NCBI GenBank assembly: GCA_015178975.1 | Contig: WHVD01000047.1 | Location: forward strand, 542,382-606,381 | Reading direction: 5' to 3' | DNA from: Hysterangium stoloniferum | Lineage: Eukaryota > Basidiomycota > Agaricomycetes > Hysterangiales > Hysterangiaceae | DNA length: 64,000 bases | The notes under the pieces: model-generated | Seen by the model: only the letters and a program-made list of their open reading frames with translations | Databases searched by the model: none | Told to the model about the DNA's origin: nothing | Shown here: one piece after another, positions 24,525 to 35,172 of the stretch | Layout: every line of letters begins with the position of its first letter | Numbering within the stretch: the stretch's first letter is position 1 | Translations under genes and position numbers: made by a program

Positions 24525-25194
24525 GTGCACCCACTTGCGTACCCTCATGCACCCACACGATGTGCTGGCATGCTCGCACACTTGCGCACCCGTGCAGCGC
24601 CCCCACATCCATCTGCCACGCGTGTGCACCATATTCACGTGCCATGCGCATGCACCACGTCCACGCGCCGTGTGCACGCACGCACTACATTCACGCGCCG
24701 CACGCGCACACCACATCCATGCACATCCACGCACATCCACGCACATCCACGCACATCCACGCACATCCACGCACATCCACGCACATCCACGCACATCCAC
24801 GCACATCCACGCACATCCACACACATCCACGCACATCCACATGCCGTGCGCACTCGCCACATCCACGCCATGCGCATGCACACTACATCCATGTGCCACA
24901 CGCGTGCACCTCCACGCACATCCACACGTCGTGTGCACGCACATCACGCATCACGCGCATGCACATCCATGCGCCACGCACATTCACCATATCCACGTGC
25001 TGCGCGTGTGCACCACCTCCACGTGCCGTCACACGCATGCCCCGCGCAATGTGTTGGCACGCTCACGCAGCATACTTGCGTACCTGTGCGACATGTTGAT
25101 GCGCTCGCGCAGTGTGCTTGTGCGCCTGTGCAGCTACATGCTCATGCACTGCACCTAGCTCTTGACTGTTTCATCGGCGAGACTGGTGCCATAG
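24525..25194. other. GTGCAC-rich degenerate repeat flank
   Basis: Irregular sequence rich in GTGCAC/CACGCA/CACATCCA words surrounds the 10-bp array. No gene is supported; long open frames are by-products of composition. Confidence 0.6.
24721..24840. repeat. 10-bp tandem repeat (GCACATCCAC), 12 units
   Basis: Twelve consecutive units, eleven exact and one with A for the first G. Confidence 0.96.
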
Positions 25195-26304
25195 TCATTT
25201 GCACACTGCCCATGCGCTCACGCACTGCATCCCGCTCTTGACTGTTCCATCAGCAAGACTGGTGACGAAGTCGTTTGCATGCTTTTGCTGGCAATAGGTG
25301 ATGATCCTGTATGCACCTTCTCCTATATCCCCTATACTGCCCCCCTGTTGCAATATTGTTGTGCCAGAACAATCTCGAAACATAACAATTGTCCTCCATG
25401 CGACATAATTTTTGAGGGAGCGTCCTGGGTCAAATGGGAAAGTATCTGTCCTCAGCTTGGTCTGTCGAGGGGTATCCAGTGCAGTGTGTCCATGGTCATC
25501 TTCCATTCGCAGAAACTTTGTCAGCACCCCCCATTCTGGAATTAGGGGCTTGTGTCGATGACTTCCCAGTGGTATCTCCATGGGAAAGCTTTTGTCGAGT
25601 CCTGCAAGATGGGATGCCTTTACCGTTGGTGAGTTCTGTCCCGTGCCTTTTCTATCATCAAAACCATCGTCTGATTTCTGCCCCCCAGTTTCCAACCCTT
25701 TACTGCAGTCCCAATCATTCAAGCTATCGGATGACTTATTGAAGGGTCCACTTGGCAGAGTAAATAGGATAGGATGGATAGGTGATGGATGGCGAGATTC
25801 GTCAGGACACTGCGAATCTCGACCTGAGGATGATGGGGAACTGGAGACAACTTTGACTGTGATCTTTTCTGCAGACACGTGCGAGAAAGACGACTGTCCT
25901 TTTTTGGCAGTTGATCTGGCATAGATTCCAGGACATTCTTCGTGAAAGGGATCAGAGCTGGAGGATAAAGATGTTTGTTCTGGCTCATCAAATCCACTGA
26001 GCAATTCCACCATCATCTTGTTACATCTCTCCAGGTTGTGCATCAATCTTGACCTGAGAGTAAAGTAGGCGAAACACACATTCGAGGATTTACCGTATAT
26101 GGATTCCTTCAATGTTTGAATGTATATGAAATCCATATCAACCCTTGGCATGATGTGGTCCCCTCCAAGCAATACATGCATAATCTGTAGTAGATCATCA
26201 TGCACACAAAGTAAATCGGAGAGCAGAATGAACAGTTCCATCTTGATACCCGCTATTCCTTTTTCTCGGAAGAACATCACTTTGTTTGACCACTTCGGGA
26301 TCAA
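25195..26304 (-). CDS. Unrecognised 369-aa ORF inside the LTR-C element
   Basis: Read from the ATG at 26304 it is one uninterrupted frame, the longest non-satellite ORF on this part of the strand. The frame is also open upstream to near the truncated LTR at 26359, so the true N-terminus may be longer. The first about 110 residues look folded (hydrophobic helices, 'MELFILLSDLLCVHDDLLQI', 'GGDHIMPRVDMDFIYIQTL'). Residues about 115-230 are Ser/Pro/Asp-rich and probably disordered. The C-terminus has a few Cys and Gly but no clear motif. I see no gag zinc knuckle, protease, RT or integrase signature and cannot name a family. It could be a degenerate gag, a captured host fragment or an element-specific protein. 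Its survival as an open frame next to decayed neighbours is notable. Confidence 0.45.
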   Translation of the reverse strand: MIPKWSNKVMFFREKGIAGIKMELFILLSDLLCVHDDLLQIMHVLLGGDHIMPRVDMDFIYIQTLKESIYGKSSNVCFAYFTLRSRLMHNLERCNKMMVELLSGFDEPEQTSLSSSSDPFHEECPGIYARSTAKKGQSSFSHVSAEKITVKVVSSSPSSSGRDSQCPDESRHPSPIHPILFTLPSGPFNKSSDSLNDWDCSKGLETGGQKSDDGFDDRKGTGQNSPTVKASHLAGLDKSFPMEIPLGSHRHKPLIPEWGVLTKFLRMEDDHGHTALDTPRQTKLRTDTFPFDPGRSLKNYVAWRTIVMFRDCSGTTILQQGGSIGDIGEGAYRIITYCQQKHANDFVTSLADGTVKSGMQCVSAWAVCK

Positions 26305-26358
26305 CTTTGTTACCTCGTTGAGAGTTCCAGGCCAAGTGAATAAATCCTGTGCCGATAT

Positions 26359-26686
26359 GGAGGCCTCGACTGTTATAGTTCGAGGCCTGAAGTGTTCAGT
26401 AGTTCAGATATTGCTACCTATGTAGTAGCTGACACATTACCCTGATCACCGCTCGTAGTAGACCTAGTTTATGTCTTACGAGTGGTGGTTCTTGGGTAAA
26501 AGTGTGTCTGAGTTCTAATTGGTGCTGAGTGCACCCACAAGTATACACAATGCTTCAAACTAATGAAATATGCAATATTCGAAGAATATGAAAGATAGAA
26601 AAATATGAATAGAATATGTAAAATATAAATAAAATAAAAGGAGTGTTTTACCACAATGAAACTGTGGTAAAAGCATACTCCTCACA
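26359..26686 (-). repeat. LTR C, partial copy (5' LTR, truncated)
   Basis: Matches 19000-19328 almost base for base but lacks the first about 145 bp (the TGTGAAGAG end). It is fused directly to the internal region containing the ORF at 25195-26304. Confidence 0.85.
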
Positions 26687-26733
26687 CATGTAATCCAAAC
26701 TTAGTGGTTGCTGGTTCAAATCCAGCTCAGGTC
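26687..26733 (+). pseudogene. tRNA-Thr-like remnant, 3' portion
   Basis: It starts with the TSD CATGT and continues AATCC, then a perfect T arm: stem GCTGG (26710-26714), loop TTCAAAT, stem CCAGC (26722-26726), followed by TCAGGTC. GGTTCAAATCC at 26713-26723 is a canonical pol III B box. It pairs with the piece at 18824-18854. Confidence 0.5.
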
Positions 26734-27269
26734 AATATTTTCACCCTGCTTATGTAATTCTTACATTTTTGGCACACTGACTTATAGCTAGATGATGGGA
26801 CATCCACCTTAAGAGGGGACCAGCAATAATGCACCCATCAACCAGCATAACCCCCAATATTTGCCAGTTACTTATCCCTAGTCATTTGCAAATAGGCACT
26901 GTTGGATGCCTGATAAAACTTGAAAACTCAAGAATGATGCCTTGAAGAAAATATCCTATTGTCCCCTGTTCCTTTTTAGATCCCTGATGTTTTCTGGCAT
27001 CACAATACTCCTGGATTCATGACCATTACTCCTTATCACTCCATGTCTCTTTTCTCTTTTTAGCTTCCTCTTGTTCAGACCCAATTTCTCATTTTTTTAC
27101 ACTGACACACTTTTAAGTCTTGATGATTTACAATTAATATTTTCTATTCTAGAGTATCAATTTGAGGCATCTCCTTTTCCTCCTCACCTCTAGACCTACT
27201 TCTACTTCTCCTTTCAACCACTAAACTAGTCCCAGGCCAATTTATAGTACCAAATGCACTCTGGCTCCC
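26734..27269. other. No gene seen
   Basis: AT-rich sequence between the tRNA-like remnant and the zinc-cluster remnant, without repeats or ORFs I can support. It may be part of the same decayed transposon as the fragment at 27270-27581. Confidence 0.35.
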
Positions 27270-27581
27270 TTAAAATGGTACCTCTGCCTCCACCAATACC
27301 CCTGATTCTTGTCTACTCTCCACCATGGACCACCACTCCTCTGACTGATGACAGTGATAGGCCACTGTTTCCAGCATACCTAAGATCCCCTTCAAGGTCT
27401 CCCCAATCTCTTTAAGGGGCTCCACCACTGACTCCAGCAACATTGTGGCAAAAGTACACCCCTTCTTGCTCCTATTGCACTGCACACAGGCCCTATTGAA
27501 GCCCGAGAGAGTGCATTGGATGCCTGCCACTGTGCATCCCACACAATGGACCCCCCAAACCTGGAACCCTCCTGAAGTCAT
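27270..27581 (-). pseudogene. Zn2Cys6-like cysteine cluster + coiled-coil fragment of a transposon-type gene
   Basis: The ATG at 27581 opens a 103-codon frame. It contains six cysteines spaced C-x2-C-x6-C-x8-C-x2-C-x6-C, which fits the Zn(II)2Cys6 rule; the second half (CNRSKKGC) has the basic residues of a binuclear cluster and the first half does not. A helical segment rich in Leu/Glu follows ('LKEIGETLKGILGMLE'), then an acidic end. Proteins with a Lys/Glu-rich coil followed by such a cluster are common as repeated families in agaricomycete genomes. A matching coil fragment lies upstream on the same strand at 28080-28300, separated by LTR C3. I regard this as a broken copy rather than a transcription factor gene. 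Confidence 0.5.
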
Positions 27582-27617
27582 GTCAGTATCATAAAAAAAT
27601 GAGAAATAAAAAAAAGA

Positions 27618-28007
27618 CTCATGCTTTTACCACAGTTTCATTGCGGTAAAACACTCCTTTTATTTTATTTATATTTTACACATTTTATTCATATTTTTCT
27701 ATCCTTTATATTCTTCGAATATTATACCATTTCATTAGTTCGAAGCTCTGTGTATACTTGTGGGTGCACTCGGCACCAGAAAGAGAGACACACTTTTACC
27801 CAAGCACCACCACTCGTAAGACACAAACTAGGTCTACAACAAGCAGTGATCAGGGTAACGTGTCAGCTACCAGGTAGCATTATCTGAGCTAGCGAACACT
27901 TCTGGCCTTGAACTATAACAGTCGAGGCCTCCACTTGAATCATCCTTCCTCCCATTCTACTCATTTCTTTGTATATAGAATGGTCAGAACTTCCACCACT
28001 CTTCACA
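27618..28007 (+). mobile_element. Solo LTR C (third copy, opposite orientation)
   Basis: From ATGCTTTTACCACAG to CCACTCTTCACA it matches LTR C in reverse. The first about 10 bp are altered (AAAAAGACTC precedes ATGC), so no TSD is evident. It appears to sit inside the gene whose pieces are at 27270-27581 and 28080-28300. Confidence 0.8.
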
Positions 28008-28079
28008 CTCCCTCAAGCTCATCATCCTCATCCTTATCCATGCATTTCCTTTTTGTCTGTTCTACAGTCAGTAAGGATA

Positions 28080-28300
28080 AAACAAAAGAAGAAAGCATGC
28101 ACCTTTGCCAGCCCTGCCACCACCTTACCCTTATCCTTGCCCTTGCCCTTCACATCATTAGCAGCTTTCCTCTTCACTACCAACACTGCCTGATGACTCT
28201 CCTCCTCTTTTTGTTTCTTCTCAGTGGCCTCCCATTCAAGTCATACTTGATGTCACTCCTCAGCCTCCCATAGTTGTTGGAAAAGCTTCTCAACTTGTCT
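28080..28300 (-). pseudogene. Lys/Glu-rich coiled-coil fragment
   Basis: The minus strand reads a broken 'LEWEATEKKQKEEE...VVKRKAANDVKGKGKDKGK' segment with TGA stops. A similar fragment lies at 35943-36152. The charged coil followed by the cysteine cluster at 27270-27581 suggests one ancestral ORF cut by LTR C3. Confidence 0.4.
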
Positions 28301-28784
28301 TCATCACAGATGCTTCATAGGAAGAGAGGTAGAGGCATTGGGGACAAAAACAAAAGAGGCAATATTTTATTTTGCATTTTTTTGAATTTTTTATATTCCA
28401 CTAGCACCCATTTTGACTAACAGGTCATAGACATGAATATTTTAAACAAGTGAGTACATGAGGCATACCAATGTCATCTTCTAGAAAGGTCTCAAAGGGT
28501 CTCAACCTAATGGGGGAATATAGTGTCAAGTGCCACATGATCCCTGGTGTCCCGGGAGTAGTTTGGCACTCAACTTCCAGCTGAGTGTATGAAGGACTCT
28601 CATGCCTTTGTTCTCTTATGATGTCACTGTTGATCCATGGTCCTTTCTGTTTTCTCAACACTGACATCTGATCCTTTTCTCTACATACATATCTATACAA
28701 TTAATTTTTAGAGCTCACACAATGACATCCAGGACCCTACCTCAAGGCATGTTTGCCCACTTAGGTATCAACCTTGTTTGAAGA

Positions 28785-29034
28785 CGGCGTAAGGAAAATG
28801 AACAAGGTTTTATTTACGATGACTAAGCTAGTGTAAAGTACGAAATAGCTGAGCATAAAATGCATCAATGGCTTGCAATACAATGTATTCTAACATGCCC
28901 ACTTTGCAAGTCATTGAGGTGTGCAGTAAGACCATACACACGAAAAATGAGAAATAAACAATTTTAACACACAAAAAATATTGTGCCCACTTGACACAAA
29001 ACCTATCTGAAAATTGACACAAAAATCTGCTGTG
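28785..29034. repeat. Dispersed repeat, second copy of 17190-17500
   Basis: Shares block order with 17190-17500 (see there) and is interrupted at 29034 by the A LTR. The rest of 28301-28784 shows nothing I can assign. Confidence 0.55.
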
Positions 29035-29850
29035 TGTTATGACCGGAAATCCTGCCCGGACTCCGGGCACTAACTTATACACACCCACGCCCTATATGCA
29101 CCCATTATCAGTTTACCAGAATTCCCACCAGACTCTGTACGTCAGACTCATCTATGTTCGTCTTCGTTACGTTGTGTTTCAGTCACTGGAAAATTCACCA
29201 GACTCCGTCTCTGTCTATTTCTGACCTCGTCCCACGTGTCAGTCACCAGACCCCGCTCAGAAAACCCATCACCTTTCTAACAGAGCCCCGTTCCTGTTTT
29301 AGTCAAATGACCTGTCACGATTTGGACTCTGCTCCCACTCCATTTCCCGTTATGGTTTATGATTTGTCACTATTCGGACTCCGCTCCGTTCCGTCCCATT
29401 CCTAACACCAAATTGGTGTTTACTATTCCCGTTTTATGTTTTGCTCATTTTGTTTCATTATTACTGGATTTGGTATGACATTCACTCCATGGTCTATTTA
29501 AACTGGCAGATGTTGTACATACAATCCAGTCAGAAAATCGGCTTAGATTCCCCCCAGTAATCTAATACATTTTCTGCTCTAAAACCCTACTTGAATCACA
29601 CCGCTTACACTAGTCGGAGTCCACGGGCTCCGGTGCATCTATCTCTCTTACCAAACTCGACTCACGACCCACGACCTCTGACCTACGACCCCCCGACCCA
29701 CAACCCCCTCCCGGACTCCCCGGGATTCCCGTCCACCTGTCTGAAATTGGACAACACGATCTAGCGAGGGCGCAGCCTATAAGCTGAAGCCTAGTCCTAC
29801 CGGATATTCCGCAGGTTTCTCTGGAAACCCACCCTGTACGTATCCTAACA
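29035..29850 (+). repeat. LTR A (5' LTR of the gypsy element)
   Basis: 816 bp, TGTTATGACCGG...GTATCCTAACA. It is immediately followed by GTATTTTCTGACTAAGAC, similar in place and sequence to what follows LTR E (GTATATTTTGACTATCAAC). It contains the shared ATAAGCTGAAGCC box about 70 bp before its end. Confidence 0.9.
29768..29791 (+). promoter_or_regulatory. Conserved LTR core box (CYATAAGCTGAAGCC) in LTR A
   Basis: A GGGCGCAGC-prefixed block containing CTATAAGCTGAAGCC, followed by TAGTCCT. The same block lies 60-110 bp from the 3' end of LTRs A, B and D although the rest of those LTRs differs. The ATAA core suggests a TATA-type promoter/R start. Confidence 0.55.
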
Positions 29851-29886
29851 GTATTTTCTGACTAAGACTCGCAGATTGTTTTCAAT

Positions 29887-31169
29887 ATGCCACCAAGAAA
29901 GAAAGCGAACGCACAGGCATCATTACCTGGACCGTCGACTCTTCATTCCCCGTTAACTTTGTATACCAGCCAGACGCTTGCGAACCAGTCAGAACCTATG
30001 GAAGAATCCCATATCGAAGAAGTCCCAGAAAACCAGGACCAATCCGAGCATGAGGATGAATCTGTGGCCCCTGACAAGGGCAAAGGTGTCGAAATTCCTC
30101 TGCCTATCGAACGACTGCACTTGGGGGATCCTACTTCTTAATTTTTAGCAGGTACTATAGATAAATTCATGACGCACCTGCTCGAAGAATGAAAGAAAAA
30201 GGAACAAGAACCTCCATAGTCAAAAGTCAATGCTCTGGAACCCTTCACGGGTTCCAACCCAAACAAACTCTCTACTTTCCTCATGCAATGTCTCTTCACT
30301 TTCTGCGATCGATCTGCTGCATTCTCCACGGACTCCTGAAAAGTCAACTACGCACTTTCATACTTGTCGGATCCACATTGAAATGGTTCAAACTGGCTTT
30401 TAGCGGAATTTCTGAGGAAGAGCCACTTTGGCTTGAAAATTGGGATGCTTTTGTTGAGGAGCTTGAAACCAACTTTGGCCCGTATGACCCGACAGGAGAA
30501 GCCAAGAACAGTCTCACAAATCTTCGTATGAAGGACATGCAGCACATCACGGACTATATCATCCAATTCAATAATCTTGCAGTTCGTTGTCAGTGGGGTG
30601 ATCCCGCTCTCTGCCACCAATTCTATGCCAGTCTGCCATCCCACCTTAAAGATGAAGTCTCAAAAGGAGAAGATGGCAAGCCAAAAACCCTGTCCTGTAT
30701 GCGCCTCAAAGCTCAAAACATGGACGCACACTATTGGGAATGTCGTGCGGAAGTTGCCCACGAGACCTCTGCGGACAAAGTGAACAAGTCCACGGCCAAT
30801 AAAACCAACAACAACAATTCGTCAACCAGCAACCAAAACTCCATGCAATTTGACAAGAAGAACGATAAAAAGTCTTCTAACAACAACAACAACAACAATA
30901 ACAACAAGGACAATAACAAGGGTCAACAGTCTGGCAAGCAAGCCGGAAACCCTGACCTCTCAGGCAAACTCAGACCTGATGGAAAATTGACCCCACAGGA
31001 AAGACAATGTTGCATGGACAATAACCTCTGTCTCTTGTGTGGAAAACCCAGTCATCGAGTCCCAGAATGTCTGCTGGCAAAAGCAAACTCTTCAAAGGGT
31101 CGAACAGCCAAGGCCTCCACGGAAACCCCATCGAAGGACAAACTGGCTTCTGACTCGAAAAAAGAGTAA
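29887..31169 (+). pseudogene. gag of the gypsy element (frame broken)
   Basis: The first frame (29887-30141) is an acidic N-terminus starting MPPRKKANAQ. After a break the second frame (30189-31169) has the gag core ('LENWDAFVEELETNFGP', 'ITDYIIQFNNLA'), an Asn-rich linker from an (AAC)n run at 30878-30912, and a CCHC zinc knuckle 'CLLCGKPSHRVPEC' (about 31030-31070). The knuckle is intact. About 420 codons in total, usual for chromovirus gag. Confidence 0.85.
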
Positions 31170-31186
31170 GCAACCCTGCGGACTCT

Positions 31187-34100
31187 GTGCGGGTTGGGGG
31201 TTGCGTTGCCTCTCCGCGCATTCAAGAGTTTACTCGTCTCAACGCATCCGCTCTTTCACATTCTGATTCTTTTTTTGTTAAACTTATGTCTAATATGATT
31301 CTGAAATTCGTTTTTTCAGCTCTTATAGATTCAGGCTCGACTCATTGTTTTTTAGATACAAAATTCATGCAAAAAGATTCTTTGTCAACTTATCCAATAA
31401 ATCCTGTCGGTCTCTGCCTCCTCGATGGCACAAGTAATTCAGTTGTTACCCAAGCTTGTGATTTACCCATCTGTTTCCCACGTGGAACATCTCAATTGGT
31501 TACTTTCTATGTGACCCAGTTAGACTCAAGTTGCTCGGTGGTCCTAGGATATAACTGGCTTACCTGCTACAATCCATTGATTGACTGGATAGCTAACAGT
31601 ATAACATTCCAGACTCCCGCAGCAGCCGAGGAAACTGCACCCGTCCCGGCCTCCATGGCACCCATGGCCTTCCTGGCACCTGCAGTCTCGAGGACTCCTA
31701 TGATCCCTACGGCACCCATGGCTTCCCCGGAACCCACAGCACCTCCGTCTATTTCTCTGATTAATGCTACAGCTTTTATTAGGGCTTCAAAAATGGACGG
31801 GTCCCAGGCGTTCACTATCAACTTAAAAATTGATGAAGCAACTGGACATTTTTCAACCCCGGTATCTGAATCTGAGCAAGCCGCTGACCTAGAAGGCATC
31901 CCAGAGAAATATCATGACTTCGCAGATGTTTTTAGCAAGTGAAAAGCTGACTGGCTTCTGCCCCACAGAGAATACAACTTAAAAATCGATCTCGAAGATG
32001 GCACCCAGCCACCCCTAGGACATATTTACCCGCTCTCGTCCATGGAACTTTCCGCAATCCATGATTTCCTGGATGAACATTTGTCCATAGGTTTTATCTG
32101 ACCCTCAAAGTCTCCTTTTGGAGCACCTGTTCTGTTTGTCAGAAAAAAGGATGGATCCCTTCGACTATGTGTTGATTTTAGGGGACTCAATGCTGTCACC
32201 AAAAAGGATAAATATCCACTCCCACTCATATCTGATCTGCTTGATGCTCCGCAGAATGCCCAGATTTACACCAAAATAGATCTCAAACATGCCTATCATT
32301 TGGTCCAGATTGCCACAGGTGACGAATGGAAAACCACTTTTAGAACCCGCTATGGGGCCTTCGAGTGGTTGGTGATGCTCTTTGGACTCACCAATGCTCT
32401 GTCTGTTTTTCAGTATTTTATCAATGACATTTTCTCTGACATGCTTGATTTATGCATTATTGTTTACTTGGACGACATCCTTATCTACTCCGAGAATCCC
32501 ATGGAACATGACAAACAAGTCTGTGAAGTTCTCCGGAGACTCAGACAACATGGTTTATTCGCAAATTGTAAAAAATGTACTTTTGACATGGACTCCGTGG
32601 AATACCTAGGTTTCATAATGGGACCCAATGGATTCCGCATGGATGAAACTAAAGTGCAAGTCATCAAAGATTGGCCTGAACCCCGAAAAATTAAAGATAT
32701 ACAATCCTTCCTCAGCTTTGCCAATTTTTACAGATGGTTTATCCGCGGATATTCTGACATCACAGTACCCCTTACCCATCTTACTCGTAAGGATACTCCA
32801 TGGAATTTTAATGATAAGTGTCAAAAAGCTTTCAATCTTTTAAAAAATTCTTTTTCTTCAGCTCCTATTCTGTCACATTGGAAACTGGACTTCCCAGTCA
32901 TTGTCGAAATGGATGCCTCGGACTATGCACTTGGAGCCATTCTGTCTATCCAGGACTCCGACAGAGAAGTCCACCCTGTGGCTTTTCTGTCCCAGACTTT
33001 TACCGGAGCAGAGCTCAACTACGACATTCATGATAAGGAACTCCTGGCAATCCTTACAGCTTTCAAAGCGTGGCGACACTATTTGGAAGGCTCGGGAACT
33101 CCTATTGACGTTGTAACACACAAAAACTTGGAATACTTTTCTATCACAAAACTTTTGACCCATCGGCAGGCCCGCTGGTCTGAATATCTATCTGCCTTCA
33201 ACATGATTATCCGCTTTCGACCTGGCCATCTCGGTGGCAAACCTGACACTTTAACTAGACGATGGGACGTCTATCCTAAAGAGGGGAGCAACGACTATGC
33301 CACGGTAAACCCGCACAACCTGAAACCTATTTTCACGAATCAACAACTTATTGCATCATCCACACAACTTTCCTCATCAATCCCATTGTCCGTGGAATTA
33401 TCATTATGGATATTGAGAAGTTACATCAAGATATTCTATCGGCAATTCCACAAGACCCGATTACTAAAGCTCACCTTGACAATCCCGTGGACCCCAGTCA
33501 ACCCCGGTGGTCTCTTGATCAGCATGGTTTCATTAGACTTGACAATCGAATCTATATACTGGACTCCAATGTCCTCTGCCTCAGGATCCTTCAATACAAA
33601 CATGATCATCCACTCTCAGGACATTTCGGGTACAACAAAACTTTATCATTAATAAGAAGAGAATACACTTGGCCTGGACTCTGTGGATTCATTAAGCACT
33701 ATTGTAAATCTTGCACTACTTGTCCCCGCCTGAAATCTCAGCGACACAAGCCATACGGCCTTTTGAAACAACTCCCGGTACCAGAACACCCATGGAATTC
33801 TATCTCTATGGATTTCATTGAACACCTACCGGACTCTGAAGGCTTTTCTGCCATTCTAGTCATTGTTGACAGATTCTCAAAACAAGGTATATTCATCCCT
33901 ACTTATGATACAATTACATCCGTGCAGTTAGCGGAACTTTTCATTATCCATGTATTTTCCAAGTACGGAGTTCCATCCCATGTGACTTCTGATCGAGGAT
34001 CAGAGTTCGTGTATCATTTCTTTAGATCCCTCAGGAAATCCTTGGGCATGACATTACATTTCACGTCCGGACATCACCCGGAAGGCGACGGACAAACCAA

Positions 34101-34890
34101 AAATGTCAATCAGACATTGGAACAATATCTCCATGTATATTGCAACTACCAACAGGACAATTGGAAATCCTTGCTACCACTTGCAGAGTTTGCTTACAAC
34201 AATGCACCTTTGGCCACTACTGGTGTTTCCCCGTTCTTTTCAAATAAAGGATATAATCCAAATATTACAGTACATCCAGAACGAAATCTTGCCTCTGCTT
34301 GCGCTCAAGAGTTCACCACAGACCTCCATGAGCTCCATGAGGAACTCCAGACTGCAATACTGTCCGCCCAAGAGCAATATCAACATTCAGCGGGCAAACA
34401 CCAGATCCCACCACCAAACTTCAAAATTGGCGATCGTGTTTTTGTCAAAGCTCAATTCTTCCAGACTACCCATCCATCAAAAAAGCTTGCTGAAAAATAT
34501 TTTGGTCCATTTGAAATTATCGCACAAGTAGGTTCAGCCTCTTGGACCCTACGGCTTCCGGATAGCATGTGTGCGGTACACCCGGTATTTCATGTTTCTA
34601 TGTTAGAACCTTGTAATGCTAACACTATCCCGGATCACGTGCAATCTCCGCCTCCTCCGGTCATTATTGATGGAGAACCCGAGTTTGAAATCTCGCAAAT
34701 TTTAGATTCGAAAATTGACAAGTGTCAATGCATTTGTAAACTGCTTTACTTGGTCAAGTGGGCAGGTTACGAGGGCACCGATGAAGAAACCTCATGGATT
34801 TTGGCCACAGAACTCGGTAATGCCATGGAAATCATTACTGACTTTCATACAGCTTACCCACTCAAACCTGGACCACTATCTTCTCTCTGA
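31187..34890 (+). pseudogene. pol of the gypsy element: PR-RT-RNase H-IN-chromodomain
   Basis: Protease: 'LIDSGSTHCFLD' near 31320. RT: 'PFGAPVLFVRKKDGSLRLC' and the catalytic 'VYLDD' near 32465. RNase H: 'VEMDASDYALGA' near 32910. Integrase: His/Cys zinc finger (33600-33730), catalytic Asp in 'MDFIEHL' and 'SDRGSEF'. Chromodomain: 'YLVKWAGYEGTDEETSW' near 34750-34800. Defects: in-frame TGA at 31940-31942 and about 32099 (both where relatives have Arg), and a frame change near 33380-33395 that splits RNase H from integrase. At the third integrase acid position the usual QTE is QTK ('DGQTKNVNQ'), so the catalytic Glu is lost. Confidence 0.88.
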
Positions 34891-35172
34891 CCGCACTCCA
34901 CAGACCCCGTGTTATGTTTGGGCTCATTTTCATTTTTCCCTGTCGCCCTATGTCTCTCTTTGCTTTTACAGGTTCTGACATGTTCTTCAAGTCCTTAAGT
35001 GGTTTTCCCGTGGACTTTGACTTTTATGTTTTTCACGCTTTACTTTTATATTCAAAAAGAATTATTAACCTTTTATTCTATACTACTTTTCTCAGTCTAC
35101 ATTTATGGGACTGTGTTTTTTCCCCACCTCCTCAGCCACCTCCTCAGGGAGCTCCTCGACCTCTGCGGTGAC
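34891..35172 (+). other. 3' untranslated stretch between pol and LTR B
   Basis: Pyrimidine-rich sequence without a clear polypurine tract next to the LTR (ends CTCTGCGGTGAC). The absence of a polypurine tract adds to the doubt that LTR B is this element's original 3' LTR. Confidence 0.5.

Larger units (their letters stand above)
18855..26686 (-). mobile_element. 7.8-kb LTR-C-bounded element carrying satellites (LARD-like)
   Basis: The element is delimited by a full LTR C at 18855-19328 and a partial one at 26359-26686 in the same orientation, with an exact 5-bp TSD CATGT outside (18850-18854 and 26687-26691). The minus strand is the likely sense strand, because a G-rich polypurine-like tract (minus-strand GGGGGG, at 19332-19337) abuts the 18855-19328 LTR. 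No reverse transcriptase, integrase or protease is visible inside. Instead there are about 250-bp duplications (20400-21190), four tandem arrays (21421-22805, 22874-22978, 23931-24524, 24721-24840) and one 369-codon minus-strand ORF (25195-26304). It is therefore non-autonomous as seen. Confidence 0.75.

Noticed and set aside
21421..24840. Possible CRISPR array
   Set aside because: Units are directly adjacent without unique spacers, and the window is eukaryotic.
23644..25241. Open frames of 190-500 codons on both strands
   Set aside because: Same cause: the 22-bp and 10-bp arrays and their GTGCAC-rich flanks lack stops in most phases.
27908..28273. 121-codon plus-strand frame
   Set aside because: It begins inside LTR C and runs antisense to the charged coil fragment.
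29154..29405. Small frames recurring in every LTR A (also 41773-42027, 53181-53489, 55875-56141)
   Set aside because: They recur because the LTR recurs, differ in frame integrity and have no known motif.
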